A DNA stretch of 64,000 nt from an uncultured Holophagaceae bacterium (GCA_903937385.1 CAIZZF010000015.1:1-64000), one strand, 5' to 3'. Counted from the stretch's first letter, positions 24,485 through 32,754 are shown. Notes: generated from the sequence alone by a model not told the origin. Numbers and translations: made by a program.

Positions 24485-27283
24485 CTACTTGCAGGCGAGC
24501 CAGCTGGCGCCGGTGCGGACTTCGGCGGCGAGCTTGACGCCCAGGGGACCCAGGTCGTCGGCGCCCTCCATGGCGTCCTTGAGCAGGGCCGCGGCCTGCT
24601 CCACTTCCTCGGGCGGGGCCTCCATGAGCAGCTCATCGTGGACCTGTAGCAGCAGGCGCGCCCGGAGGCCCGAGGCCTGCAGGCTGCGGTGGAGGCGCAC
24701 CATGGCCCGGCGCATGAGGTCCGCCGCGGTGCCCTGCACGATGGTGTTCACGGCCTCGCGGAGCCCTTGGGCCTGGAACTGCTTGTTGGGGCTCTGCAGC
24801 TCCGGGATGCGGCGGATGCGGCCCCAGTGGGTGCGCACGAGACCCTCGGCGATCGCCTGTTCCTTGGCGCCGGCGATCCAGGAGGCCACCTTGGGCATGC
24901 GCTCGAAGTAGCGCTCGATGAAGCCCTTCGCTTCCTTCTGCGAGATGCCCAGGTTGGCCGCCAGGGCAAAGGCCCCCTGGCCGTACAGCAGGCCGAAGTT
25001 CACGGCCTTGGCCTTGCTGCGGTCATCCGCGGTCACCTGGTCCATGGGCAGACCCATGACCTCGGAGGCCGTGCGGCGGTGGATGTCCTCGCCCGCCTCG
25101 AAGGCGGCCAGCAGCACCGGATCCTGGGCCAGGGCCGCGGCCACCCGGAGCTCGATCTGGCTGTAGTCCGCGTCCAGCAGCACCCAACCGGGCTCGGGCA
25201 CAAAGGCACCGCGGATGGCCCGGCCCTCCTCCGTGCGGATGGGGATGTTCTGCAGGTTGGGATCGCTGGAAGCCAGCCTCCCCGAGGCCACGGCGGCCTG
25301 GTGCAGGCGGGTGTGCACGCGGCCTGTGACGGGATTCACCATCTGCGGGAGAGCCTCCACGTAGGTGCCCAGCAGCTTCACCATCTGCCGGTGGCGCAGC
25401 AGCTCCCGGGCGATCTCGGCGCCCTGGTTCTCGGCCAGCTCCTGGAGCACGTCCTCGTCGGTGCTGGGGGCCTTGGTCTTCCCGGTGAACTTCACCGGTT
25501 TGTAGCCCAGCTTCCCGAACAGGATGCCGCCGAGCTGCGCGGGGCTGTTGAGGTTGAAGGGCTCGCCCGCCAGCTCCAGCACCCGGGCCTCGGCCCGCTT
25601 CCGCGCTTCATGCATCCGCACGGCCAGCTGCGCCAGCACTTCGCGGTCCAGCCGGATGCCGTGGCCCTCCAGCGCCGCCAGCACCTCCACCAGCGGCAGG
25701 TCCACCTCCTCGTAGAGGCGCCGCAGCCGGTCATCTGTGAGCATCGCTTGCAGCTTGTCGCAGAGCTGCAGGGCCAGGTCCGCGTCCTCGGCGGCGTACT
25801 GCACCGCCGGCTCGAACTCGGCCTCGTCGAAGCGCTTCTGGCCCTTCCCCTTGCCGACAATCTCCTCGAAAGAGATGGGCTTCACATCCAGGTGCCGCGT
25901 GGACAAGTCATCCAGGTTGTGGCGCACGCCGCTCTCGAGCAGGAAGCTGAGCACCATGCTGTCGTCCGCCAGCCCCGACACCGGCAGGCCGTGGCGGGCC
26001 AGCACCTGCAGGTCATACTTGAGGTTCTGGCCGCACTTGCCCAAGGCGGGATCGGCCAGCAGCGGCCGCAGCACGCGCCGCACGGCCTCGAAGGGCAGGT
26101 TCCGGGAATCCAGGTGAGGCGCCAGCTCCGTGAAGAAGGCGCCGGCCTCGCCCCGGAGGTCCAGCAGGCCGTCCGGCAGGCCGCTGTCCGGCAGCAGGCC
26201 CGGCAGGGAACCCTCGGTGTCCGCGGTGGCGGGCTTCAGGTGCGCCAGGGGCACGTAGAGGCCCGCGTTGGGCGCCCAGGCCAGGCTCAGACCCACGATG
26301 TGGCCCCGGGTGGGATCGATGCTGGTGGTCTCGGTGTCCAGGCCGAAGCGGCCGGCGGCCCGGCAGGCGGCGACGGCCGCTTCCAGGTCCGCGAGGCTGG
26401 CCGCGGCCCGGTAGGTGCGGGCGTTGCCCGATTCCTGGGCGGTCTGGGTGAACTCCTTGGTAAGGCCCTGGAAGCCCAGGGCCTTGAAGGTCTCCCGGGC
26501 CTTGGCCTCGTCCACGCCGGGATAGGCGAGATCCGCAGGATGCAGGGGCAGCTGCAGGTCCGTCACCACGGTGACCAGTCGCTTCGTCAGGTCGAGCCAC
26601 TCCGCGGCCCGGTCGAGGCCCTCGCGCTGCTTGGGCTTGAGGTCGGCCTTGGCGGCGATGACCGCCTCCAGGCTGCCGTGCTGCTCCAGCAGCAGGGCCG
26701 CGCCCTTCTCGCCGATGCCCGGCACGCCCTTGACGTTGTCCGAGGCGTCCCCCACCAGGCTCAGGAAGTCCACCACCTGCTCGGGCCAGACGCCCATGCG
26801 CTCCTTGACGCTGGCGCGGTCATGCCAGATCTCGCCTTCCTTGGTGTTGAGCACCTGGATGTGGAGCTCGTCGTCCACCAGCTGCAGGAGGTCCTTGTCG
26901 GGACTCACGATGACCGAGGGCAGGCCCTGGGCCGCGGACTCCCGGGCCAGGGTCGCCAGCACGTCATCGGCCTCGTAGCCGTGCAGCTCGACGATGGGGA
27001 TCGAGAGGGCCTCCACCAGCTGCCGGATCATGGGGATCTGGGGCCGCAGGTCCTCGGGCATCTCCGCCCGGTTGGCCTTGTAGTCCGGATAGATGATGTG
27101 CCGGAAGGTGGGCTCCGGCGTGTCGAACACGCAGGCGATGTGGGTCGGTTTGTGCTTCTCCAGCAGCTGCAGCACCAGCCGCGTGAAGGTGTAGGCCGCC
27201 CCGTTCTTCAGCCGGGGATTGGCGAAGTAGGCCCGAAATATGAACGCAAACGTGTCGATGAGATAAAGGCGATCCTCAGCCAC
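24485..27283 (-). CDS. polA: DNA polymerase I
   Basis: 932 residues from GTG 27283, which has a near-perfect GGAGGTGA ribosome site. The 5'-3' nuclease domain (about 1-290) has YKANRAEMPEDLRPQ, DKDLLQLV and SLVGDASDNVKGVPGIG. The 3'-5' exonuclease domain (about 300-490) keeps the acidic pair in FGLDTETTS, so proofreading is probably active. The polymerase domain has motif A DADYSQIELR, motif B RSKAKAVNFGLLYG and motif C QVHDELL. Full length. The oddity is upstream: the first 15 codons are present three times in 103-bp tandem units (see repeat 27241-27489). Confidence 0.97.
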   Translation of the reverse strand: MAEDRLYLIDTFAFIFRAYFANPRLKNGAAYTFTRLVLQLLEKHKPTHIACVFDTPEPTFRHIIYPDYKANRAEMPEDLRPQIPMIRQLVEALSIPIVELHGYEADDVLATLARESAAQGLPSVIVSPDKDLLQLVDDELHIQVLNTKEGEIWHDRASVKERMGVWPEQVVDFLSLVGDASDNVKGVPGIGEKGAALLLEQHGSLEAVIAAKADLKPKQREGLDRAAEWLDLTKRLVTVVTDLQLPLHPADLAYPGVDEAKARETFKALGFQGLTKEFTQTAQESGNARTYRAAASLADLEAAVAACRAAGRFGLDTETTSIDPTRGHIVGLSLAWAPNAGLYVPLAHLKPATADTEGSLPGLLPDSGLPDGLLDLRGEAGAFFTELAPHLDSRNLPFEAVRRVLRPLLADPALGKCGQNLKYDLQVLARHGLPVSGLADDSMVLSFLLESGVRHNLDDLSTRHLDVKPISFEEIVGKGKGQKRFDEAEFEPAVQYAAEDADLALQLCDKLQAMLTDDRLRRLYEEVDLPLVEVLAALEGHGIRLDREVLAQLAVRMHEARKRAEARVLELAGEPFNLNSPAQLGGILFGKLGYKPVKFTGKTKAPSTDEDVLQELAENQGAEIARELLRHRQMVKLLGTYVEALPQMVNPVTGRVHTRLHQAAVASGRLASSDPNLQNIPIRTEEGRAIRGAFVPEPGWVLLDADYSQIELRVAAALAQDPVLLAAFEAGEDIHRRTASEVMGLPMDQVTADDRSKAKAVNFGLLYGQGAFALAANLGISQKEAKGFIERYFERMPKVASWIAGAKEQAIAEGLVRTHWGRIRRIPELQSPNKQFQAQGLREAVNTIVQGTAADLMRRAMVRLHRSLQASGLRARLLLQVHDELLMEAPPEEVEQAAALLKDAMEGADDLGPLGVKLAAEVRTGASWLACK

Positions 27284-27489
27284 GGGTCACCTCCATGCCC
27301 AACGGCGAGGTCTCGCGTATCCGCGCAGCGGATACCGAGAGGATGAACGCAAACGTGTCGATGAGATAAAGGCGATCCTCAGCCACGGGTCACCTCCATG
27401 CCCAACGGCGAGGTCTCGCGTATCCGCGCAGTGGATACCGAGAGGATGAAGGCGAAAGTGTCGATGAGGTAGAGGCGGTCTTCAGGCAT
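27241..27489 (-). repeat. 103-bp tandem repeat (2.4 copies) triplicating the polA start
   Basis: Each unit holds polA codons 1-15 (encoding MAEDRLYLIDTFAFI or, in the outermost copy, MPEDRLYLIDTFAFI), a CTCGGTAT-family hairpin, and GGAGGTGACCC directly before the next GTG. Starts lie at 27283 (real polA), 27386 and 27489. Because 103 is not a multiple of three, the two upstream starts give 36-residue reading frames (27276-27386 and 27379-27489) whose TGA overlaps the next GTG as GTGGCTGA. The inner two copies are nearly identical; the outermost polA-like segment differs at about seven codons, all but the Ala/Pro change silent. Confidence 0.9.
27312..27339. repeat. CTCGGTAT-family hairpin inside the polA tandem unit
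   Basis: CTCGCGTATCCGC-GCA-GCGGATACCGAG: twelve pairs with one bulged C. The next unit (27415-27442) has the same element with one base changed (GCAGTGGATACC), which weakens the stem by one pair. Confidence 0.7.
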
Positions 27490-27566
27490 CCCCCCAGTCT
27501 GGCAGGGCCGCCGGGATTCAGGTTCCCGGGCCTGCCGTCGATAGGAAAGAATCCCTGGAGAATCCC

Positions 27567-28022
27567 GTGCGCAACCGCCTGTTCATCCCTGCCATTTCCC
27601 TGCTCCTGGCGCTGCCTCTGGGGGCCCAGCCTGCCGAGCGGGCCAAGGCCGAGGCCCTGGTGAAGGAGGGCATCGCCTTCATGAAGGCCAACGGCAAGGA
27701 GGCCTTCATCGCGGAAGTGCAGAAGGGCTCGGGCCGCTTCCACGCCAAGCCCGGCAACCCGCTCTACCTCTTCGTCTACGACCTGAACGGGGTGGTGGTG
27801 GCCCATGGCGCCGAGGCCAACCTGCTGGGCGTGAACCGCCTCAACGTCAAGGATCCGGATGGCAAGCAGTACATCAAGGAGAACCTCGCCGTAGGCCAGA
27901 AGAAGGGCGGCGGCTGGTCCGACTACAAGCGCATGAACCCCGACACCCGCAAGATCGAGCAGAAGACCTCCTTCTGCCTGGCCGACAACGGCCTCGTCGT
28001 GGGCTGCGGGATCTACAAGTAG
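27567..28022 (+). CDS. Secreted single-Cache-domain protein
   Basis: 151 residues from GTG 27567 (GGAG six bases upstream). A signal peptide (RNRLFIPAISLLLALPLGA, cleavage near AQ-PAE) precedes a domain with the Cache_2/sCache pattern: a long helix ending in KANGKEAFIAEV, then NPLYLFVYDLNGVVVAHG, a LLGVNRLNVKDPDGK turn and GGGWSDYKRMNP. Stand-alone Cache proteins bind small ligands in the periplasm and are often partners of sensors; here no kinase or chemoreceptor is adjacent. The pair of C-terminal cysteines (SFCLADNGLVVGCGIY) is conserved in many relatives. Confidence 0.78.
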   Translation: MRNRLFIPAISLLLALPLGAQPAERAKAEALVKEGIAFMKANGKEAFIAEVQKGSGRFHAKPGNPLYLFVYDLNGVVVAHGAEANLLGVNRLNVKDPDGKQYIKENLAVGQKKGGGWSDYKRMNPDTRKIEQKTSFCLADNGLVVGCGIYK

Positions 28023-28023
28023 C

Positions 28024-28848
28024 TCAGCCCAACCGATAGGCCCGGCGCAGGAGCCGCTCCCACCAGGCGGCGGGCAGCAGGGCCTTGAGCTTCCCGGCCC
28101 AGCGGGCGTCGTGGCCGATGACCACGCGCCGGGGCGGGACGGCAGCGTTCAGCGCGTTGACGATACGCCGGGCGCAGGGCTCGGCATCCATGGCGTAGCG
28201 ATCGGCCCGCTCCTGCCGCACGGCCATGTGGCGGGCCAGGATCGGCTCCCAGCGGGTGCCCCGGGCCCGCTCCGGCAGGTCTCCCCACAGCTGGCCCATG
28301 GTCTCCCGGAAGGCCGTGCGGATGGCGCCGGGTTCCACGAGCACCACCGCCACCTCGCGGCCCACCTCCAGGCGCAGGCTCTCGGCCAGGGCCACCACCG
28401 CGTGCTTGGAGGCGTTGTAGGCCCCAGCCAGGGGAATGGACAGGCGCCCCAGCATGGAAGCGACCTGCAGGATGCGGGCGCCAGGCTCCCGCCGCAGCAG
28501 CGGCAGGAAGGCATTGGTGACCATCTGCAGCCCGATCACATTCGTTTCGAACTGGGCCCGCAGCTCCTCGGCCCGCAGCAGCTCCAGGGGACCAACCTGG
28601 CCGTAGCCGGCGTTGTTCACCAGGGCCTTCAGCCGCAGGTCCGCGCAGGCCTCCACCGCCGCCGTGATGCTGGCGGCGTCGGTCACGTCCAGAGCCAGCA
28701 CCCGCAGGTCCTCCCCCGGTGGCAGGTCCGCAAGGGTCTCGGTCCGCCGGGCCGAGGCGACCACGCCCCAGCCCGCCAGACGGCAGAGCGGCACCAGGGC
28801 CCGGCCGATGCCCGTAGAACAACCCGTGATCAAGACCCAGTGGCGCAT
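28024..28848 (-). CDS. Short-chain dehydrogenase/reductase
   Basis: 274 residues. NAD(P) site TGCSTGIG at residues 9-16, LDVTDAAS for cofactor contact, NNAGYGQVGPLE, catalytic Ser in QVASMLGRLSIP and the YNASK motif with Tyr and Lys. The C-terminal 60 residues, including ARRIVNALNAAVPPRRVVIG and a basic amphipathic end (AWWERLLRRAYRLG), are typical of classical SDRs acting on lipid-like or steroid-like substrates. Substrate unknown. It ends one base after the convergent Cache gene. Confidence 0.88.
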   Translation of the reverse strand: MRHWVLITGCSTGIGRALVPLCRLAGWGVVASARRTETLADLPPGEDLRVLALDVTDAASITAAVEACADLRLKALVNNAGYGQVGPLELLRAEELRAQFETNVIGLQMVTNAFLPLLRREPGARILQVASMLGRLSIPLAGAYNASKHAVVALAESLRLEVGREVAVVLVEPGAIRTAFRETMGQLWGDLPERARGTRWEPILARHMAVRQERADRYAMDAEPCARRIVNALNAAVPPRRVVIGHDARWAGKLKALLPAAWWERLLRRAYRLG

Positions 28849-28870
28849 AGGCTTTTCATCTTTTCACAGA

Positions 28871-28907
28871 ATGAGAATCAGGGCGCCGCTGGCGCCCTGA
28901 TTCTCAT
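28871..28907. repeat. Perfect 17-bp hairpin between IspH-UbiA and SDR genes
   Basis: ATGAGAATCAGGGCGCC-GCT and its exact complement GGCGCCCTGATTCTCAT form a 17-bp stem with a 3-nt loop. It lies 25 bp after the end of the IspH-UbiA gene and upstream of the SDR start, both on the minus strand. No clear T-run follows on either side, so termination is only possible, not obvious. Confidence 0.75.
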
Positions 28908-28931
28908 GGGTCGCCTGCGGCGGGAAAAGAC

Positions 28932-30656
28932 TCAGCAGACAATGGCCAGGAGGCCCACGAGATAAAAGCTGAAGTCCACGCTGAGCTCGAAGCGGGTGCG
29001 GCCGGTGGTGAAGCGCTCGTGGAAAAGCCACAAGTAGAGCACCGGGTAGGCCGAGCAGAGCACCAGCACCAGCGCCACGGCCAAGGGGTGGCCCTGGTTG
29101 CGGTTCTGGAAGGTGAGCCAGAGGGTGCCCGCCAGCAGCGCGCCCAGCAGCACCACCAGGATGACCTTGGTGGCGGCCTTGCCCAGGAAGATCGGAAGGG
29201 TCTCCTTGCCGATGATCTGGTCGTTCTGCATGTCGCGGATCTCGTAGATCACCGTGCGGACGAAGGCCAGGACCCCCACCAGGAAGGCCGCCGCGAAGGT
29301 CCGCAGGTCCCAGGCCCGGCCCTCCTGCCACACGGGCAGGAGGATCGCCACACTGGCCAGGGCCAGGGACACCACCAGGTCCTTGGAGCCCGGGATGCTC
29401 CGCAGGCTGAAGACCCGGCCGCCCACCGGGAACCGGTGCTTGTAGAGAGCGCCCACCAGGCAGGCCGCGATGACCACCAGCAGCACCTTGCTCCCGAGGG
29501 TGGCCGCCAGCACCAGCGTGAGGCCCAGGGCCGCGAGGGCGGACACCTGGAGGATCCGCTGGTTGCGCTCCAGGAACCGGGCCCGGGCCGGGCCCTTGGC
29601 GCCCAGGCCGAGGGGATCCAGGAAGGGGCTGAGCAGGTACATGGCGATCACATAGCTGGCCGTGAGGGCCGGATAGCGCCAGCCCAGGGGCAGGCCCAGC
29701 CACTTGTGGGCCCCGAGGGTCATGAGGCCCGCGCCGATGGCCATGAGGGACGAAGACCCGAAGGCCGCCTGGAGGAAGTTGCGCCAGCGGCTGGGACCAT
29801 CCCCGAGCTGCTCCAGCACGTCCACCACCTCGTCCACCAGCCAGGTGGGCGTGGAGGCGCCCGCCAGCACCCCGACCGTCTCAGTGCCTGTGAAGGCCGT
29901 GAGGTCAAGCTCCGCGGCGGTCTCGAGGTACTGCACGGGCTTGCCGTGCTTCCTCGCCAGCTCCGCCAGGTGCTTGGTGTTGCTGGAGGCCTTGCCACCG
30001 ACGACGATGACGGCATCCACCGTGCGGGCCAGACGCTCGGCCTCCTCCTGGCGGGTCCAGGTGTCCTCGCAGATGGTGTTCTCGAAGACCGCGTCCCCGG
30101 CGCGGGTCCGGAGGTAGTCCGTGATCTCGTGGTAGTCCTTCACCGTGAAGGTGGTCTGGGCCACCACCAGCACCTTCTTTACCTGCTCGTCCGTGAGGGT
30201 CTCGGCCTCGGCCATGTTCGCGACGATGGCGCTGCCGCTCTCCGCAAAGCTGCGGTGGGCCACGCTCTCCGCATGGCCGTGGGTACCCAGGATCACCGTG
30301 AAGTAGCCCTTGGGGCTCCACTTCTTGATCTTGTGGTGGACCTTGGCCACCTCCGGGCAGGTGGCGTTGACGATCTTCAGCTCGCCCCGGGCCTGGCGCT
30401 CCTTGAGGCCGCGCAGGTCCTGGATGGGGATGCCGTGAGCCCGGATCACCACCGTGCCGTCCCGCACCGTCTCCGGGGACTCGGCCACGGCCACCCCCCG
30501 CTTGCCGATGAGGTCCAGGGCCTGGGGGTTGTGGATGAGCGGCCCCAGCGTCTGCACCGCGCGCCCATCGTTGCGCACCGAGGCCTCCAGCACCGCGTCC
30601 ATGGCGCGCTTCACGCCCCAGCAGAAGCCCGCGGTCTTGGCGACGATCACTTTCAT
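28932..30656 (-). CDS. ispH: IspH (HMBPP reductase) fused to a UbiA-like membrane domain
   Basis: 574 residues, far longer than IspH (about 310). Residues 1-288 are IspH/LytB, the last enzyme of the MEP isoprenoid pathway, which reduces HMBPP to IPP and DMAPP: the three cluster cysteines are Cys12 (AGFCWGV), Cys100 (NATCPEV) and Cys196 (ENTICEDTWTRQ), and GGKASSNTKHLAELA and the HG motifs are in place. Residues about 300-574 hold about eight membrane helices. They include YEIRDMQNDQIIGKETLP, the second Asp-rich motif of UbiA prenyltransferases. The first motif (NDxxDxxxD) is not evident; the equivalent place reads SPFLDPLGLGAKG. The fusion ties prenyl diphosphate production to a membrane prenyl-handling domain, or the domain is a degenerate anchor. 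Confidence 0.9.
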   Translation of the reverse strand: MKVIVAKTAGFCWGVKRAMDAVLEASVRNDGRAVQTLGPLIHNPQALDLIGKRGVAVAESPETVRDGTVVIRAHGIPIQDLRGLKERQARGELKIVNATCPEVAKVHHKIKKWSPKGYFTVILGTHGHAESVAHRSFAESGSAIVANMAEAETLTDEQVKKVLVVAQTTFTVKDYHEITDYLRTRAGDAVFENTICEDTWTRQEEAERLARTVDAVIVVGGKASSNTKHLAELARKHGKPVQYLETAAELDLTAFTGTETVGVLAGASTPTWLVDEVVDVLEQLGDGPSRWRNFLQAAFGSSSLMAIGAGLMTLGAHKWLGLPLGWRYPALTASYVIAMYLLSPFLDPLGLGAKGPARARFLERNQRILQVSALAALGLTLVLAATLGSKVLLVVIAACLVGALYKHRFPVGGRVFSLRSIPGSKDLVVSLALASVAILLPVWQEGRAWDLRTFAAAFLVGVLAFVRTVIYEIRDMQNDQIIGKETLPIFLGKAATKVILVVLLGALLAGTLWLTFQNRNQGHPLAVALVLVLCSAYPVLYLWLFHERFTTGRTRFELSVDFSFYLVGLLAIVC

Positions 30657-31042
30657 GGTGGCCCCGAAATCCCGACCGGATTGGTCAGGTAATCCATCAT
30701 AGCGGCTCCGGGGCGGGGACGCATCAGGCCCAGGGACCCCCAGGACAGTCTGAACCGCGGCTGGCAGGGGGTCGACCCTGAGCCGGCTAGGTTTTCGGCT
30801 CCCGACGCCACCCGAATGAGATGAGAGGCGGGGATCAGGCCCGGAGTTGTTTAGATCATCAATTAGACAATTCTAGAAATTTATACACAAATATTCCAAT
30901 TATTATCATTATCCAAAATATTAGACATTTATTTTTAGGCTTCGATTTTTTGGAACGCTATTCCATAGTTTCCCATTGCCTCTGCTAGCGCAAATTGCCG
31001 AGTAAACGACCCGTCGAGGGGTCCTCCTCGCTAGGAGTCCTT
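30657..31042. other. Intergenic region with AT-rich island upstream of the accessory region
   Basis: No credible gene. From about 30840 to 30990 the base composition changes abruptly to mostly A and T (TTAGACAATTCTAG, ATTATTATCATTATCC), quite unlike the flanking DNA. It probably contains the promoter of the FG-GAP protein and marks the left edge of a foreign segment. AGGAG at about 31034 is the ribosome site of the next gene. A short GAGCCG/CGGCTC inverted repeat lies near 30780. Confidence 0.6.
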
Positions 31043-32326
31043 ATGTTCAGAAGAGCCTTCTTCCGAGGCTTGGCTTTGCTATTCCTGCTCATCCTCCCCA
31101 CCCCCACTGCTTTCGCATCCGGCACCAGAGGCGATTTCAACGGCGATGGGAAGGCCGACATCCTGTGGCGGAACGCGTCCACCGGGGCCGTCTACATGAT
31201 GCCCATGAATGGGGCCACGGTCCTCCCGGGCACGGTCTTCTACACCGAGCCCAACCAGGCCTGGCAGATCGTGGCCACCGGTGACTTCGATGGTGATGGG
31301 AAGGCCGACATCCTCTGGTGGAACAGCAGCTCGGGCCTCGTTTACCAGATGCTGATGAACGGCGCGACCATCAAGAGCCAGGGAATGATCTACCAGGAAG
31401 CGGATACCAATTGGAGGATCGTAGGCACTGGAGACTTCAACGGAGATGGAAAGGCCGACATCCTTTGGCGAAATACGTCCACCGGCGCTGTCTACATGAT
31501 GCCAATGAACGGAGCCACAGTCCTTCCCGGGACCGCCTTCTACACCGAGCCCAACCCAGCTTGGCAGATCGTGTTCATCGCGGATTTCGATGGCGATGGC
31601 AAGGCGGACATCCTCTGGTGGAACAGCAGTTCGGGCCTCGTCTACCAGATGCTCATGAACGGAGCGACCATCAAGAGCCAAGGCATGATCTACCAGGAAG
31701 CGGATACCAATTGGAGGATCATAGGCACCGGAGATTTCAACGGCGATGGGAAAGCCGACATCCTTTGGCGGAATGCATCCACCGGGGCCGTCTACATGAT
31801 GCCCATGAACGGGGCCACGGTCCTCCCTGGGACCGTTTTCTACACCGAGCCCAACCAAACCTGGCAGATAGTCTCTGTAGCGGATTTTGATGGCGATGGC
31901 AAGGCAGACATCCTCTGGTGGAACAGCAGATCCGGCCACGTCTACCAGATGCTGATGAACGGGGAGGCCATCAGGTCTCAGGGGATGATTTACCAAGAAG
32001 CAAACACCGACTGGAGGATTCAACCTTCGAAAGTGACGGCGGCCCCTGCACCGGTTTCCGTCGCGATCTTGATCTCGCCAGCCTCCAGTTCTCTCCTGCC
32101 AGGCCAGCAGCAGGTTTTCACCGCGACGGTCAGCGGGACCACCAACACGGCTGTTAAATGGTCCTGTACGGGTGGAACGCTCACGACGAATGGGATCTAC
32201 ACAGCTCCCCTGGTCGCCGGGACCTATACCGTGACTGCCACCAGCGCTCAAGACACCTCAAAGCTAGCCAGCGCCAGTGTGACTGTGAGCGGAAGGCTGA
32301 CTGGCCAGAAGCCGCCCTGTTTGTAG
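31043..32326 (+). CDS. Secreted FG-GAP/VCBS-repeat protein with C-terminal Ig-like domain
   Basis: 427 residues from ATG 31043 (AGGAG upstream). Signal peptide MFRRAFFRGLALLFLLILP..., cleaved near AFA-SG. Residues about 28-330 are alternating 50-residue repeats, each with a calcium-type loop DFNGDGKADILW or DFDGDGKADILW followed by a blade (STGAVYMMPMNGATV or SSGLVYQMLMNGATI). Three 100-residue doublets plus the last half make about six to seven blades, as in a beta-propeller. Residues about 345-420 form a bacterial Ig-like domain (LLPGQQQVFTATVSGTTN). Such proteins are surface or secreted adhesins or binding proteins. At DNA level the doublets are nearly identical 300-bp units. Confidence 0.85.
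   Translation: MFRRAFFRGLALLFLLILPTPTAFASGTRGDFNGDGKADILWRNASTGAVYMMPMNGATVLPGTVFYTEPNQAWQIVATGDFDGDGKADILWWNSSSGLVYQMLMNGATIKSQGMIYQEADTNWRIVGTGDFNGDGKADILWRNTSTGAVYMMPMNGATVLPGTAFYTEPNPAWQIVFIADFDGDGKADILWWNSSSGLVYQMLMNGATIKSQGMIYQEADTNWRIIGTGDFNGDGKADILWRNASTGAVYMMPMNGATVLPGTVFYTEPNQTWQIVSVADFDGDGKADILWWNSRSGHVYQMLMNGEAIRSQGMIYQEANTDWRIQPSKVTAAPAPVSVAILISPASSSLLPGQQQVFTATVSGTTNTAVKWSCTGGTLTTNGIYTAPLVAGTYTVTATSAQDTSKLASASVTVSGRLTGQKPPCL
31120..32020 (+). repeat. Three 300-bp direct tandem repeats coding FG-GAP doublets
   Basis: The phrase GATTTCAACGGCGATGGGAA recurs with small changes at about 31133, 31433 and 31733, exactly 300 bp apart. Each unit encodes one DFNGDGKADILW and one DFDGDGKADILW blade. 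Most differences between units are silent third-position changes, which indicates duplication followed by selection on the protein. Confidence 0.85.
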
Positions 32327-32367
32327 TCGTCCTCGCCTAGCCATTTATTACAACCAATAGGATTCTT

Positions 32368-32754
32368 ATGTCGATGTGGAAGATGTCTCGGTTCCTTGGC
32401 CGCACTGCTGTTCTCACTGCTGCCATGGGTGGCCTTACGATGCATGGGGGAGCGCCATGGGTCGCCGTGGATACCGGCTTAGCGGTCCATGCCGACCTGA
32501 GGGGCGTGATTCTTCTGGATGCAAGCGGCTATCAGGTCTACCTCAAGAACTTCGGAAAGTCGACCCTCCACTTTGGGTTCTATCTGGAGGGAACCCAGAC
32601 CGCCAATTCGGTTATTACGAATCGACGCATTCATTTGAAGCCTGGGAATCTTGTCGGCCCACTCCGTCTGAAGTCTGAACCGGGTGTAAAAGGCACCATC
32701 AGGCTGCGTGCGTTCGCCCTGGTCGAGGGTGACAAAGATTCAACGGCGTCATAG
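32368..32754 (+). CDS. Hypothetical secreted protein
   Basis: 128 residues. The N-terminus has a short positive stretch (RFLGR) and a weak hydrophobic run (TAVLTAAMGGLTM) compatible with a signal peptide. The rest looks like a small beta-domain (GVILLDASGYQVYLKNFGKSTLHFGFYL). I recognise no family. It lies between the FG-GAP protein and the RHS gene on the same strand, 21 bp upstream of the latter, and is probably in the same transcript; it might help export or attach RHS. Confidence 0.55.
   Translation: MSMWKMSRFLGRTAVLTAAMGGLTMHGGAPWVAVDTGLAVHADLRGVILLDASGYQVYLKNFGKSTLHFGFYLEGTQTANSVITNRRIHLKPGNLVGPLRLKSEPGVKGTIRLRAFALVEGDKDSTAS

Noticed and set aside
24689..27346. Plus-strand frame of 885 codons opposite polA
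   Set aside because: Antisense shadow of a fully supported polA; no recognisable motif.
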